DNA of 32,171 bases. It comes from Massilibacteroides sp. GTDB taxonomy: Bacteria > Bacteroidota > Bacteroidia > Bacteroidales > Tannerellaceae. Below the pieces are notes generated by a model. It was not told the DNA's origin, made no database searches, and was given only the letters and a program-made list of their open reading frames with translations. Shown here in pieces: positions 19,383 through 27,241 of the stretch (position 1 is its first letter; every line of letters begins with the position of its first letter). A program made the position numbers and the translations under genes. The stretch spans positions 1 through 32,171 of the forward strand of contig JAQVZS010000021.1 of NCBI GenBank assembly GCA_028708075.1. Direction: 5' to 3'.

Positions 19383-19422
19383 AAAAAAAGAGCCTTTCTC
19401 AGCAGGAAGTGAGAAAGGCTCT
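19383..19422 (-). terminator. Attenuator terminator of the leu operon (segments 3:4)
   Basis: On the minus strand a perfect 13-bp stem (AGAGCCTTTCTCA with TGAGAAAGGCTCT; plus 19410-19422 and 19389-19401) encloses an eight-base loop and is followed by TTTTTTT (19389-19383). It stands 40 bases before leuA, inside the transcript and after the leader peptide, so it must be conditional. Its 5' arm and loop include TCTCACTTCCT (19414-19404), which can instead pair with the leader segment AGGAAGTGAGA. Confidence 0.9.
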
Positions 19423-19505
19423 ATCTATTTTACACGCTCAGTCAAGCATAACAATCTCACTTCCTATCCTGTACCCAGAGTAGAATATGAATTAGAGAAA
19501 TGAGA
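19404..19505 (-). promoter_or_regulatory. leu attenuator: alternative pairing segments 1, 2 and 3
   Basis: Segment 2, AGGAAGTGAGA (19465-19455), contains the leader-peptide stop codon. It pairs perfectly over 11 bases with segment 3, TCTCACTTCCT (19414-19404), as the antiterminator. It also pairs with segment 1, TCTCATTTCT (19505-19496), over 10 bases including two G-U pairs. Segment 1 is made of leader codons 9-12 (Leu-Leu-Ile-Ser). A ribosome stalled there for lack of charged tRNA would free segment 2 to pair with 3 and prevent the terminator; a ribosome reaching the stop codon would cover segment 2 and allow termination. Confidence 0.87.
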
Positions 19506-19531
19506 AGGCTGTTCGCTATACAATTCGTCAT
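19457..19531 (-). CDS. leuL: leu operon leader peptide (24 residues)
   Basis: A short frame of 24 codons plus TGA (ATG at 19531-19529) begins about 28 bases after a -7 box. It encodes a peptide starting MTNCIANS and continuing LLISLIHILLWV, followed by QDRK. Eleven of its 24 residues are Leu, Ile or Val, including five Leu. The Leu codons are CTT, CTC, CTA, CTA and CTC, and none is CTG or TTG. The stop lies inside RNA segment 2 of the attenuator and the Leu-rich codons 9-11 lie in segment 1, exactly where a regulatory leader peptide is needed. It has no obvious Shine-Dalgarno sequence, as is normal in this phylum. Confidence 0.87.
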   Translation of the reverse strand: MTNCIANSLLISLIHILLWVQDRK

Positions 19532-19558
19532 CGCGTTTATCTTATTCTGTTGTTGATG

Positions 19559-19587
19559 CAAAGATATCGTTTTTTTTAAACAAACAA
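19559..19587 (-). promoter_or_regulatory. leu operon promoter
   Basis: The minus strand has TATCTTTG (19566-19559), an exact TAnnTTTG -7 box, with TTG (19587-19585) 18 bases upstream as the -33 element. Transcription would start near 19553, about 22 bases before the leader peptide ATG. The rest of the gap up to the ilv terminator (about 19590-19705) is AT-rich with no other feature I can see. Confidence 0.72.
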
Positions 19588-19707
19588 CACAAAATCGTAT
19601 TTTTTCTTTATTTTATCTTTTAAATCATAATCTAAAAGTTCAATTATAAGATTAACTATCACTATATCCGTCGTTAGCCCCACTTATATAAAGTGTATTG
19701 TGTCCAC

Positions 19708-19739
19708 AAAAAACCGGATACAATTCTATTTGCATCCGG
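19708..19739 (-). terminator. Terminator after ilvC
   Basis: On the minus strand CCGGATGCAA (19739-19730) pairs with TTGTATCCGG (19723-19714), 10 bp with one G-U pair, a six-base loop and a T6 tail (19713-19708). It begins 22 bases after the ilvC stop and ends the ilv operon before the leu promoter. Confidence 0.88.
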
Positions 19740-19761
19740 CCTTTCAAAAAAAACTTTAAGA

Positions 19762-20808
19762 TCAATTATTTTCAGGACGCAGTTTTCGGACAACTGCTCC
19801 GGCGCGCCACATCTCGCTTTCGCGCAAAGCTGTTAATTCAACTTCCAATTTTTCGCGATAATCCGGTTTACTGTTGGTGTCGATCGATCGTTGCGCTTCA
19901 TTTCCACAAGCCACTTCTTTATACAACTTTTCAAATACCGGTTTCGTTGCATCGTGGAACGGTGTCATCCAATCCAGCGCACCGCGTTGAGCCGTAGTAG
20001 AACAATTAGCATACATCCAATCCATTCCTTTTTCTGCGAATAACGGCATCAAAGATTGAGTTAATTCTTCGACCGTTTCGTTGAATGCTTCCGAAGGTGA
20101 GTGTCCGTTTTCGCGCAACACCTCATACTGAGCGAGTAAAAGTCCCTGGATAGCGCCCATCAACGTACCCCGTTCGCCAGTCAAATCGGAATAAACTTCT
20201 TTTTTGAATGTCGTTTCAAACAAATAACCTGAACCTACTCCGATCCCTAAGGCAATTACGCGGTCTTTTGCGCGACCTGTAGCATCCTGAAAAATTGCGT
20301 AGCTGGAATTCAACCCGCGTCCCTGCAGGAACATCCGGCGAAGGCTTGTACCCGAACCTTTCGGTGCTATTAAAATCACGTCGATATCTGCCGACGGAAT
20401 GATATTTGTCCGTTCTTTATACGTAATTCCAAAACCGTGTGAAAAATACAACGCTTTTCCTGGAGTCAGGTATTTCTTGATGCGTGGCCATACTTCGATT
20501 TGCGCAGCATCCGAAAGCAGGTATTGAATGATTGTTGCTCTTTCACAAGCCTCTTCAATTTCGAAAAGTGTTTCTCCAGGCACCCAACCGTCGGCTACCG
20601 CTTTTTCCCAGGTTTTTCCGCCTTTGCGCTGACCAACGATCACCTTGAATCCATTATCGCGTAAGTTCATACTTTGTCCAGGTCCCTGAACACCATAACC
20701 GATAACTGCAATTGTTTCGTTTTTCAATACTTCCCTTGCTTTTTCTAAAGGGAATTCTTCACGGGTAACGACATTTTCATCTAGCCCGCCAAAATTCATT
20801 ATTGCCAT
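19762..20808 (-). CDS. ilvC: Ketol-acid reductoisomerase
   Basis: A 348-residue enzyme that isomerises and reduces acetolactate or acetohydroxybutyrate to the dihydroxy acid. The nucleotide-binding loop GYGVQGPGQ is at residues 37-45. The coenzyme-specificity loop reads GQRKGGKTWEKA (basic and small residues, so NADPH is likely). The metal-binding knotted domain includes FSHGFGI, APKGSGTSLRR and the DLTGERGTLMGAIQGL segment. Last gene of the ilv operon, 44 bases after the thioesterase gene and before a strong terminator. A second methionine at residue 4 is an alternative start. Confidence 0.96.
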   Translation of the reverse strand: MAIMNFGGLDENVVTREEFPLEKAREVLKNETIAVIGYGVQGPGQSMNLRDNGFKVIVGQRKGGKTWEKAVADGWVPGETLFEIEEACERATIIQYLLSDAAQIEVWPRIKKYLTPGKALYFSHGFGITYKERTNIIPSADIDVILIAPKGSGTSLRRMFLQGRGLNSSYAIFQDATGRAKDRVIALGIGVGSGYLFETTFKKEVYSDLTGERGTLMGAIQGLLLAQYEVLRENGHSPSEAFNETVEELTQSLMPLFAEKGMDWMYANCSTTAQRGALDWMTPFHDATKPVFEKLYKEVACGNEAQRSIDTNSKPDYREKLEVELTALRESEMWRAGAVVRKLRPENN

Positions 20809-20852
20809 TTTTTTACTATTAATAGATTAAAAACTATTTTTATTACGTTCTG

Positions 20853-21578
20853 TTATTGCCAAATCACCTTTGCCCGGCAAATGGCTTTTCCTTCATGACA
20901 GATGGCCATCGCGTATTGGTTCGGATCTGTTTCCGTCGAATGCATCTCCAATTCCATCCCATAACGGCCTTCGGCCAAGTATGCAATCTCAAAACGGTGC
21001 ACTTCTTTCTCTTTAAACATGCGAATATCGAATAGATCCAGCAGATGCTCCATGTATTTGATGCTGTTCAAATGTCCGTTTATATCCAAATCGCTGTATT
21101 TTACCGTAAAAGGCGTTCCCGGCATTTCGTTTTCCACAGTTGGGATCTTTCCGGGCTTTTCGATCGGGCAAAGACGGCCGCTTTGGTATACGCCAAGCCC
21201 TTCTACATCTAGAAGCGTAGGCCGGCGTGTTTCCAGATCAATAGCCGCCCAGATAGAACGCGCAAAACCAAACGGTTTACCTACTGCATTTTGCAATTCA
21301 AAACAACGCTCTGTAAAAACCCGTCCGACTTCTCCCACCCAAGTGTATAAGGTGATCGGTTCCGACATCTGCGGATAGTCCCACATTTCGAGCGCTAAAC
21401 GGGACAATACCCAAGCCGTATGTTTTTCGGTCATATCTGTATAACCGAATCCCCTTTCAGAAGCGTGTGAAGAAGCTGCGTGCAATAAATAATTACCAAT
21501 CATTGGAATAGTTACCCTTCCTCTGAAATCTAATAAATACGATTCAGTAATAAAATGAAATACCCCTTCTTTTGCCAT
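20853..21578 (-). CDS. Acyl-ACP thioesterase (FatA/FatB-type double hot-dog)
   Basis: A 241-residue cytoplasmic protein of the acyl-ACP thioesterase family, which releases fatty acids from acyl carrier protein. The C-terminal hot-dog carries the plant-like catalytic segment YSDLDINGHLNSIKYMEHLL (161-180) with D165, N167 and H169. The N-terminal hot-dog includes the RVTIPMIGNYLLHAASSHA helix and the WVLSRLALEMWDYP strand region. It lies between ilvN (17-base gap) and ilvC (44-base gap), so it is co-transcribed with branched-chain amino acid genes. I recall the same placement in Bacteroides. A link to branched-chain fatty acids, whose primers come from the same keto acids, is my inference. Confidence 0.88.
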   Translation of the reverse strand: MAKEGVFHFITESYLLDFRGRVTIPMIGNYLLHAASSHASERGFGYTDMTEKHTAWVLSRLALEMWDYPQMSEPITLYTWVGEVGRVFTERCFELQNAVGKPFGFARSIWAAIDLETRRPTLLDVEGLGVYQSGRLCPIEKPGKIPTVENEMPGTPFTVKYSDLDINGHLNSIKYMEHLLDLFDIRMFKEKEVHRFEIAYLAEGRYGMELEMHSTETDPNQYAMAICHEGKAICRAKVIWQ

Positions 21579-21595
21579 GATTTAGCTTTATTTTA

Positions 21596-22150
21596 TCACG
21601 CTTTTTTCTTTTCGATCTTTGCTTCCATCTCGGCAAGCATATCGCTCAGGCGTTCCACTTTACTTTTCGTTATGGCCACACGTCCCGAACGAATGAACTG
21701 CAAAACACCGATCGTGCTGCTCAACTCTTTAAACAAGGCCTGTGTCTCCTCATAATGACCGTTCTTTTCGATGACAACACAAGTTTCGTTCATTTCTAAT
21801 ATCCGGGCATTATGTTTACGGATCAACTCTTCCACGGTGCCGGTTTTGATAAACAAATCCATACTCAGTTTATAAAGCGCTATTTCCTGGAAGACCAAAT
21901 CTTCGTCCGTATTATAATATGCTTTCAAAATATCCACGCGTTTGTCGATTTGTTTGACTACTTTATCCATGATGTCTTCCGTAGAGAAAGTCGTGATCGT
22001 AAACTTGTGTATTTCTTCGATGGCAGAAGGCGACACCGACAAGGTCTCTATGTTCAACTGGCGACGGGTAAAGATAATCGCAATCTGGTTTAAGAGTCCA
22101 ACTGTGTTTTCGGAAAAGATCGTAACTGTATATAATTTTCTTGCTGACAT
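21596..22150 (-). CDS. ilvN: Acetolactate synthase small (regulatory) subunit
   Basis: A 184-residue partner of IlvB. The N-terminal ACT domain (about 5-80; YTVTIFSENTVGLLNQIAIIFTRRQLNIETLSVSPS) is the valine-sensing domain, and the remaining half matches the second small-subunit domain (ELALYKLSM-like segment EIALYKLSMDLF, then the strand IGVLQFIRSGRVAITK). The C-terminus ends in a charged helix (MLAEMEAKIEKKKA). It starts 11 bases after ilvB and is followed 17 bases later by the thioesterase gene. Length is normal for the short form. Confidence 0.94.
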   Translation of the reverse strand: MSARKLYTVTIFSENTVGLLNQIAIIFTRRQLNIETLSVSPSAIEEIHKFTITTFSTEDIMDKVVKQIDKRVDILKAYYNTDEDLVFQEIALYKLSMDLFIKTGTVEELIRKHNARILEMNETCVVIEKNGHYEETQALFKELSSTIGVLQFIRSGRVAITKSKVERLSDMLAEMEAKIEKKKA

Positions 22151-22161
22151 ATGCTTCCTCC

Positions 22162-23862
22162 TTAATTATCGCCCATGAATATGTTTGTAACCGTTGTTCC
22201 CGCAGGGATCATCGGATAAACCATCCCTTGTTTTTCGACGGTTACAACCAACAGATAGGGTCCGTCGTGTACCAGCATCTCCCGGATCGCTTCGTCCAAA
22301 TCTTCCCTTTTATCCACCGTTCGTCCGGCAATGCGATACGCTTTGGCAATACCCACAAAATCCGGATTTTCCATGTTGGTTTCCGAGTAGCGTTCATTGA
22401 AGAACAATTCCTGCCATTGACGCACCATCCCCAAGAAATTATTATTCAGCACAATGATTTTTACATTTGTTTTTTCTTGCATGATGGTTCCGAATTCCTG
22501 AATAGTCATTTGCAACCCTCCGTCGCCCAAGAAACAGCAGACCGTGCGCTCCGGAGCTCCGATTTTTGCTCCGATAGCCGCCGGAAGTCCGAATCCCATC
22601 GTTCCCAAACCGCCGGAAGTAACAACACTACGCGTATGTTTAAACTTAAAATAACGTACGCCCATCATTTGGTTTTGACCGACATCCGTTACTAAAATTC
22701 CGTCGTGTCCGGTCGCATCGGAAACCTTGTTCACCACTTCGCCCATCTTTATCATGCCCGAGTCCGGATGTATTTCCTTCTGAATAACCTTCGTCTCCTC
22801 TTCTTCTTCATCCGGCGTAAACGAAGAAATCCATTTGGTGTGTTTCGCTTGTTTAAGTAAAGTCGTCACCGCAGCCAGCGTTTCTTTTGCGTTACCCAGC
22901 ACCGGAACCGTTACCGCCACATTTTTTCCAATCTCTGCCAGATCGATGTCGAAATGAATCACTTTCGCTTGTTTCGCATATGTTTTCAGATCGCCCGTCA
23001 CCCGGTCGTCGAAACGCATTCCGATTCCAATCAACAGATCGCACTCGTTTGTTTTCCGGTTAGGCCCTACATTTCCATGCATTCCCAACATTCCTTTATT
23101 CAACGGATGATCGGTCGGAACAGCCGACAACCCTAAGATGGTAGAACCAAACGGAATATCCGCTTTTTCGAGGAAAGCTACCAATTCCTTTTCCGCATGA
23201 CTTAATATAACCCCTTGTCCAACCAGTGCCAGGGGTTTTTTCGATTGATTGATCAACTCCGCGGCTGCTGCGATACAATTCATGTCTACATCCGGGAGTG
23301 GCTGGTAACTGCGAATATAATCTACCTTTTTATACGCGTACTCCATCAAATTAGACTGTGCGTCTTTTGCGATGTCGATGACCACTGGCCCGGGACGCCC
23401 CGACGACGCGATATAAAACGCGCGGGAAATGGCCCAGGGAATATCTTCGGCATGGCGCACCTGATAAGCCCATTTGGTAATAGGCAACGTTATCCCGATC
23501 ACGTCGATTTCTTGAAAAGCATCTGAGCCTAACAATGGTGAGGCGACCTGTCCCGAAATAACGACTAACGGCGTACTGTCCATTAGTGCGTCAGCAATTC
23601 CCGTTATCGCATTGGTTGCGGCAGGGCCCGACGTAACTAAAGCGACTCCGACTTTTCCGGATACACGCGCATAACCCTGGGCCGCATGTGTCGCGCCCTG
23701 TTCATGGCGAACAAGAACATGTCTTATCTTATCGCGATAATCGTATAAACAATCGTAAACGGGCATAATTGCTCCGCCCGGGTAACCAAATATCGTATCT
23801 ACCCCTTCGGCAACCAAGGTCTTCAGTAAAGCCTCCGATCCGGTTATCTTTTGTTTCTCCAT
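22162..23862 (-). CDS. ilvB: Acetolactate synthase large (catalytic) subunit
   Basis: A 566-residue thiamine-diphosphate enzyme condensing pyruvate with pyruvate or 2-oxobutyrate. The proton-relay glutamate is E54 in VRHEQGATHAA. The FAD and substrate regions (SGPAATNAITGIADALMDSTPLV; GSDAFQEIDV) are present. The diphosphate-binding motif runs from GDGGLQM near 446 to the NN of IIVLNNNFLGM near 473. It lies 25 bases after ilvD. Nothing is missing. Confidence 0.96.
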   Translation of the reverse strand: MEKQKITGSEALLKTLVAEGVDTIFGYPGGAIMPVYDCLYDYRDKIRHVLVRHEQGATHAAQGYARVSGKVGVALVTSGPAATNAITGIADALMDSTPLVVISGQVASPLLGSDAFQEIDVIGITLPITKWAYQVRHAEDIPWAISRAFYIASSGRPGPVVIDIAKDAQSNLMEYAYKKVDYIRSYQPLPDVDMNCIAAAAELINQSKKPLALVGQGVILSHAEKELVAFLEKADIPFGSTILGLSAVPTDHPLNKGMLGMHGNVGPNRKTNECDLLIGIGMRFDDRVTGDLKTYAKQAKVIHFDIDLAEIGKNVAVTVPVLGNAKETLAAVTTLLKQAKHTKWISSFTPDEEEEETKVIQKEIHPDSGMIKMGEVVNKVSDATGHDGILVTDVGQNQMMGVRYFKFKHTRSVVTSGGLGTMGFGLPAAIGAKIGAPERTVCCFLGDGGLQMTIQEFGTIMQEKTNVKIIVLNNNFLGMVRQWQELFFNERYSETNMENPDFVGIAKAYRIAGRTVDKREDLDEAIREMLVHDGPYLLVVTVEKQGMVYPMIPAGTTVTNIFMGDN

Positions 23863-23887
23863 ATGATACTAACTTTCATTTATTTAA

Positions 23888-25717
23888 TCAAAGAATACGT
23901 ACTGCCCCCTGATCGGCAGAAGATACCATTTTAGCATAAGCCTGCAAGGCTTTGGACACGTTACGTTCTCGGACAGGCGGCGTAAAAGCTTTATTTCCTT
24001 TAGCTTCCTCTTCTGCGCGACGTGCAGCCAATTCGGTATCGCTTAATTTTACTTGAATAGAACGTTCGGGAATGTTGATTTCAATGATATCGCCTGTACG
24101 TATTAAGCCGATCTCTCCACCGGCTGCCGCTTCCGGCGAGATATGCCCGATGGACAATCCGGAAGTTCCGCCGGAAAACCGTCCGTCAGTAATCAATGCA
24201 CATTCTTTTCCCAGATGGCGGGATTTGATGTAAGACGTCGGATAGAGCATTTCCTGCATTCCCGGTCCTCCTTTCGGCCCTTCATAGGTAATTACTACTA
24301 CATCGCCGGCAACTACGTCACCCCGTAATATTCCGTTACAGGCCGTTTCTTGCGAATCAAAAACGACGGCACGGCCGGTAAACTTCCAGATCTTTTCATC
24401 CACGCCGGCGGTTTTGATCACACAACCATTCCGTGCGATGTTTCCTTTCAAAATTGCTAAACCGCCATCCTTAGAATAGGCGTGCTCTATATCGCGGATA
24501 CATCCGTTTTTACGGTCGGTATCCAGGGTGTCGAAATAATTTTCCTGCGAACCCATCACTAAATTGAAGCGGTTTCCGGGTGCTGATTTATACAATTGAA
24601 GTGCCTTTTCCGTCGCGTGCTTGCTGGTCACAGCATAGCGATCGATTGCTTCCGCCAAGGTATATCCGTCAGCGCGTTTGACCGACGTATCCACCAGTTC
24701 GGCTTTCGCTAATTCGCTCACGATCGAAAGAATTCCCCCGGCACGGTTCACATCCTGAATATGATATTTGTTCGTATTTGGCGCCACTTTACATAAACAG
24801 GGCGTCTTTCTCGAAAGTCGGTCGATATCGTCCATCGTGAAATCGACTTCCGCCTCATGTGCGATAGCCAGCAAATGTAAAACTGTATTTGTTGATCCCC
24901 CCATTGCAATATCCAGCGCCATCGCGTTCATAAACGCCGCCTTGGTTGCGATCGAACGGGGCAGTACACTCTCCTCTCCGTCACGATAATATTTATAGGC
25001 GTTTTTTACAATTAAAGCGGCAGCTTCTTTAAACAGGCGCAGCCGGTTGGCATGAGTTGCTAATATCGTTCCGTTACCAGGAAGTGCTAATCCGATCGCT
25101 TCATTCAGGCAATTCATGGAATTTGCCGTAAACATCCCCGAACAGGAACCGCAGGTAGGACACGCAACCTGTTCAACTTTCCGTATTTGTTCATCCGAAA
25201 CGGAATCGTCTGCGGCCTGTACCATTGCATCGATCAGATCCAACTGTTTACCATCCGCTTTTCCCGCCTCCATCGGCCCTCCGGATACAAAAACCGCCGG
25301 AATATTCAACCGCATGGCAGCCATCAGCATTCCCGGCGTTATCTTATCGCAATTACTGATACAGATCATTGCGTCCGCTTTATGCGCGTTAACCATGTAT
25401 TCTACGCTATCTGCGATAAGGTCGCGCGAAGGCAAAGAATACAACATTCCGTCATGACCCATCGCAATCCCATCGTCGATGGCAATTGTGTTAAATTCGG
25501 CCGCGAAACAACCGGCCTTTTCAATTTCCTCTTTAACCATTTGTCCGATGTCGTGCAAATGAACATGGCCGGGAACAAACTGTGTGAACGAGTTTACAAT
25601 CGCTATAATTGGCTTTCCCAAATGCTCTTCTTTCATGCCGTTGGCACGCCAGAGCGCACGCGCCCCCGCCATTCGGCGGCCTTGCGTACTGAACGAACTC
25701 CTTAACGAATCTTTCAT
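23888..25717 (-). CDS. ilvD: Dihydroxy-acid dehydratase
   Basis: A 609-residue iron-sulfur enzyme dehydrating the dihydroxy acids to 2-oxoisovalerate and 2-oxo-3-methylvalerate. Motifs: [30 protein letters not shown], the cluster cysteine in [15 protein letters not shown] and the paired cysteines in [24 protein letters not shown], then [18 protein letters not shown]. Near the C-terminus it has [23 protein letters not shown]. The long E. coli-like form is indicated. First structural gene of the ilv operon, about 50 bases after an attenuator terminator. Confidence 0.96.
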   Translation of the reverse strand: MKDSLRSSFSTQGRRMAGARALWRANGMKEEHLGKPIIAIVNSFTQFVPGHVHLHDIGQMVKEEIEKAGCFAAEFNTIAIDDGIAMGHDGMLYSLPSRDLIADSVEYMVNAHKADAMICISNCDKITPGMLMAAMRLNIPAVFVSGGPMEAGKADGKQLDLIDAMVQAADDSVSDEQIRKVEQVACPTCGSCSGMFTANSMNCLNEAIGLALPGNGTILATHANRLRLFKEAAALIVKNAYKYYRDGEESVLPRSIATKAAFMNAMALDIAMGGSTNTVLHLLAIAHEAEVDFTMDDIDRLSRKTPCLCKVAPNTNKYHIQDVNRAGGILSIVSELAKAELVDTSVKRADGYTLAEAIDRYAVTSKHATEKALQLYKSAPGNRFNLVMGSQENYFDTLDTDRKNGCIRDIEHAYSKDGGLAILKGNIARNGCVIKTAGVDEKIWKFTGRAVVFDSQETACNGILRGDVVAGDVVVITYEGPKGGPGMQEMLYPTSYIKSRHLGKECALITDGRFSGGTSGLSIGHISPEAAAGGEIGLIRTGDIIEINIPERSIQVKLSDTELAARRAEEEAKGNKAFTPPVRERNVSKALQAYAKMVSSADQGAVRIL

Positions 25718-25768
25718 TATCTCAAAATCTACCTAATAATTTATTACTTTGTTCGTGACAAGCATAAT

Positions 25769-25798
25769 AAAAAAGCCTTTCTCTTATTTGAGAAAGGC
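25769..25798 (-). terminator. Attenuator terminator of the ilv operon (segments 3:4)
   Basis: On the minus strand GCCTTTCTC (25798-25790) pairs with GAGAAAGGC (25783-25775), a perfect 9-bp stem with a six-base loop and a T6 tail (25774-25769). It stands about 50 bases before the ilvD start, downstream of a leader peptide, so it is conditional. The same nine-base arms occur in the leu attenuator terminator. Confidence 0.88.
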
Positions 25799-25868
25799 CT
25801 TAAGAATATCTTATCAAGCATCAAACATCTTACACACCTTTCTCCATTACCTGCTAATGACTAGAAGG
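25790..25868 (-). promoter_or_regulatory. ilv attenuator: alternative pairing segments 1, 2 and 3
   Basis: Segment 2, GAGAAAGG (25844-25837), pairs over eight bases with the terminator 5' arm CCTTTCTC (25797-25790) as antiterminator. Segment 1, CCTTCT (25868-25863), plus CATTA (25859-25855), can fold onto TAATG (25849-25845) and AGAAAGG (25843-25837) with small bulges. Segment 1 lies in the Leu-Leu-Val-Ile codons 15-18 of the leader peptide and the leader stop TAA is at the 5' edge of segment 2. The logic is the same as in the leu leader: stalling in the Ile/Leu/Val codons favours 2:3 and read-through. Confidence 0.82.
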
Positions 25869-25909
25869 ACCACCACGAGAATAATGCTATGTAAAATGCA
25901 GCTTATCAT
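25847..25909 (-). CDS. ilvL: ilv operon leader peptide (20 residues)
   Basis: A frame of 20 codons plus TAA (ATG at 25909-25907) begins about 28 bases after the predicted transcription start. It opens MISCILHS and continues with ten consecutive branched-chain residues, IILVVVLLVI, then SR. In total 13 of 20 residues are Ile, Leu or Val, balanced among the three, which suits an operon making all three amino acids. It is followed immediately by the antiterminator segment. Its opening resembles the leu leader (C-I-x-x-S then hydrophobics). Confidence 0.88.
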   Translation of the reverse strand: MISCILHSIILVVVLLVISR

Positions 25910-25942
25910 TAAATTCAACTATTACCACTTGTTTTGACGATG

Positions 25943-25973
25943 CAAATGTAGTATAATAATCGATACTTCCAAA
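25943..25973 (-). promoter_or_regulatory. ilv operon promoter
   Basis: The minus strand reads TTTG (25973-25970), a 19-base spacer, then TACATTTG (25950-25943), an almost ideal Bacteroidetes -33/-7 promoter. It initiates the transcript carrying the ilv leader peptide and attenuator. The remaining 209 bases to the regulator gene stop (25974-26182) are AT-rich; I see no gene or clear terminator there. Confidence 0.78.
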
Positions 25974-26182
25974 ATAATTTAAAAGAAAACAGCAAAACTA
26001 TCTTTCAGTTCTCAATTAATATATAGTTTCCTCTTACACTTTATACGAATTAAGTCTGTAAAGGTGTATTACCCGTCAAAAAACCAGTAAGCTTTGTTTT
26101 CTCCAAAGAATTCCTTATTAAAGAATAAGTTTTTGAAAAATAAGACTATTCCTGATTCGTTTGACCCGAATTAGCAGGCTGA

Positions 26183-27058
26183 TTACTCGTCCGAAATCAA
26201 AGAGTTATCAGGGATGACAATGCGTCTTCTCAGCTTTCCGGGAGTCCCATATAAAGTTGTTTTACAGAAATTATTGAAATGAGAAGGCGAAGAAAAACCG
26301 TAATCCAGACTTATTTCCTTTAGAGGTTTATTGGTTCTCACGATTTCATTATAAATGGCCATGGATAGTTTCTTCTTTAACCATTTGGATGGTGCAATGC
26401 CAAAAATTTTCCGGAATTTTTTCTCAAATCCGGATAAACTGTAACAGGACAAATCTGCGAGTTCCTTCACTGTCCTGACCTTTTTGTAGTTATTATACAC
26501 AAAATCGGAAAAAGTATATTCATTGTTGAAGATCGGGCAAAAAAATTTTTGACGTTCCTGCAAAGTGTAGACTTTTTCCATGAGATACATCAATTCTTTT
26601 GTTTTTAGTTGGAAATAGTCTTCTCCCAAAGATTCGTACGAACAAACCTCTTTTATGAGATCAATGAATTTTAATAAAACAAACTCAATTTTTAATATAC
26701 AGATTGTTTTTAACGTGTTTGAACCAACTGTTATTTTCTCTTTTTTCGTCGAATTATCTTTTGGGGTATAGGTTAAATCAATTTGACGATTAAATGGCAA
26801 TACGCCTATTTCCGAGGGATCCAGTGTAATCCGTTCGTAATACATTCCTTTAGGAATTAAAAAAAATGAAGGAGCCCGAACTTCGGTAGGTTCGTAGGAT
26901 TCAATGTTTATGCGGACAGATCCTTTGGTCAGAAAAACGAACAAATGGTTTTTAGAGACAAGTTCGATTGAGTTTTGCGGCTCAGCGTACGTAAAAAAAA
27001 AACGATGATAACCTTGCTCCAGGTTATAAGTGTATAAATCTCGTGTTTTTTCGTTCAT
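26183..27058 (-). CDS. AraC-family transcriptional regulator
   Basis: A 291-residue DNA-binding protein. The N-terminal half looks like a cupin-type sensing domain (HLFVFLTKGSVRINIESYEP, then FFLIPKGMYYERITLDPSE). A helical middle is followed by the AraC/XylS domain (about 190-285) with two helix-turn-helix units: TVKELADLSCYSLSGFEKKFRKIFG and LKEISLDYGFSSPSHFNNFCKTTLYGTPG. It is clearly paralogous to the regulator immediately upstream (27242-28087). A TATTTTTG -7 box lies at 27169-27162. The ligand and targets are unknown. Its 3' end faces the ilv promoter, but nothing shows that it controls it. Confidence 0.88.
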   Translation of the reverse strand: MNEKTRDLYTYNLEQGYHRFFFTYAEPQNSIELVSKNHLFVFLTKGSVRINIESYEPTEVRAPSFFLIPKGMYYERITLDPSEIGVLPFNRQIDLTYTPKDNSTKKEKITVGSNTLKTICILKIEFVLLKFIDLIKEVCSYESLGEDYFQLKTKELMYLMEKVYTLQERQKFFCPIFNNEYTFSDFVYNNYKKVRTVKELADLSCYSLSGFEKKFRKIFGIAPSKWLKKKLSMAIYNEIVRTNKPLKEISLDYGFSSPSHFNNFCKTTLYGTPGKLRRRIVIPDNSLISDE

Positions 27059-27122
27059 ATGTAATTTTTATAAAGCTAAAAGAATGTGTTAAAATCTGTT
27101 TTTTGAAGGAATACGTTTTAAT

Positions 27123-27169
27123 GCGGACGTTTGAATGAAAAAGTCCGCTTCTCTATCTTGACAAAAATA
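27123..27169 (-). promoter_or_regulatory. -7 box and leader hairpin upstream of the downstream AraC-family gene
   Basis: The minus strand has TATTTTTG (27169-27162), an exact TAnnTTTG, followed after 13 bases by a GCGGAC/GTCCGC hairpin (27148-27143 and 27128-27123, 14-base loop). The hairpin has no T-tail and is followed by about 65 bases of untranslated sequence. It may be an mRNA structure or an operator; its function is unclear. Confidence 0.4.
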
Positions 27170-27241
27170 GAGGCATCTAAATGGATAAACATTACAAAAT
27201 GTAGTCTAACTATTTAACCTGATCGTCTTTTTGAATAAAAT

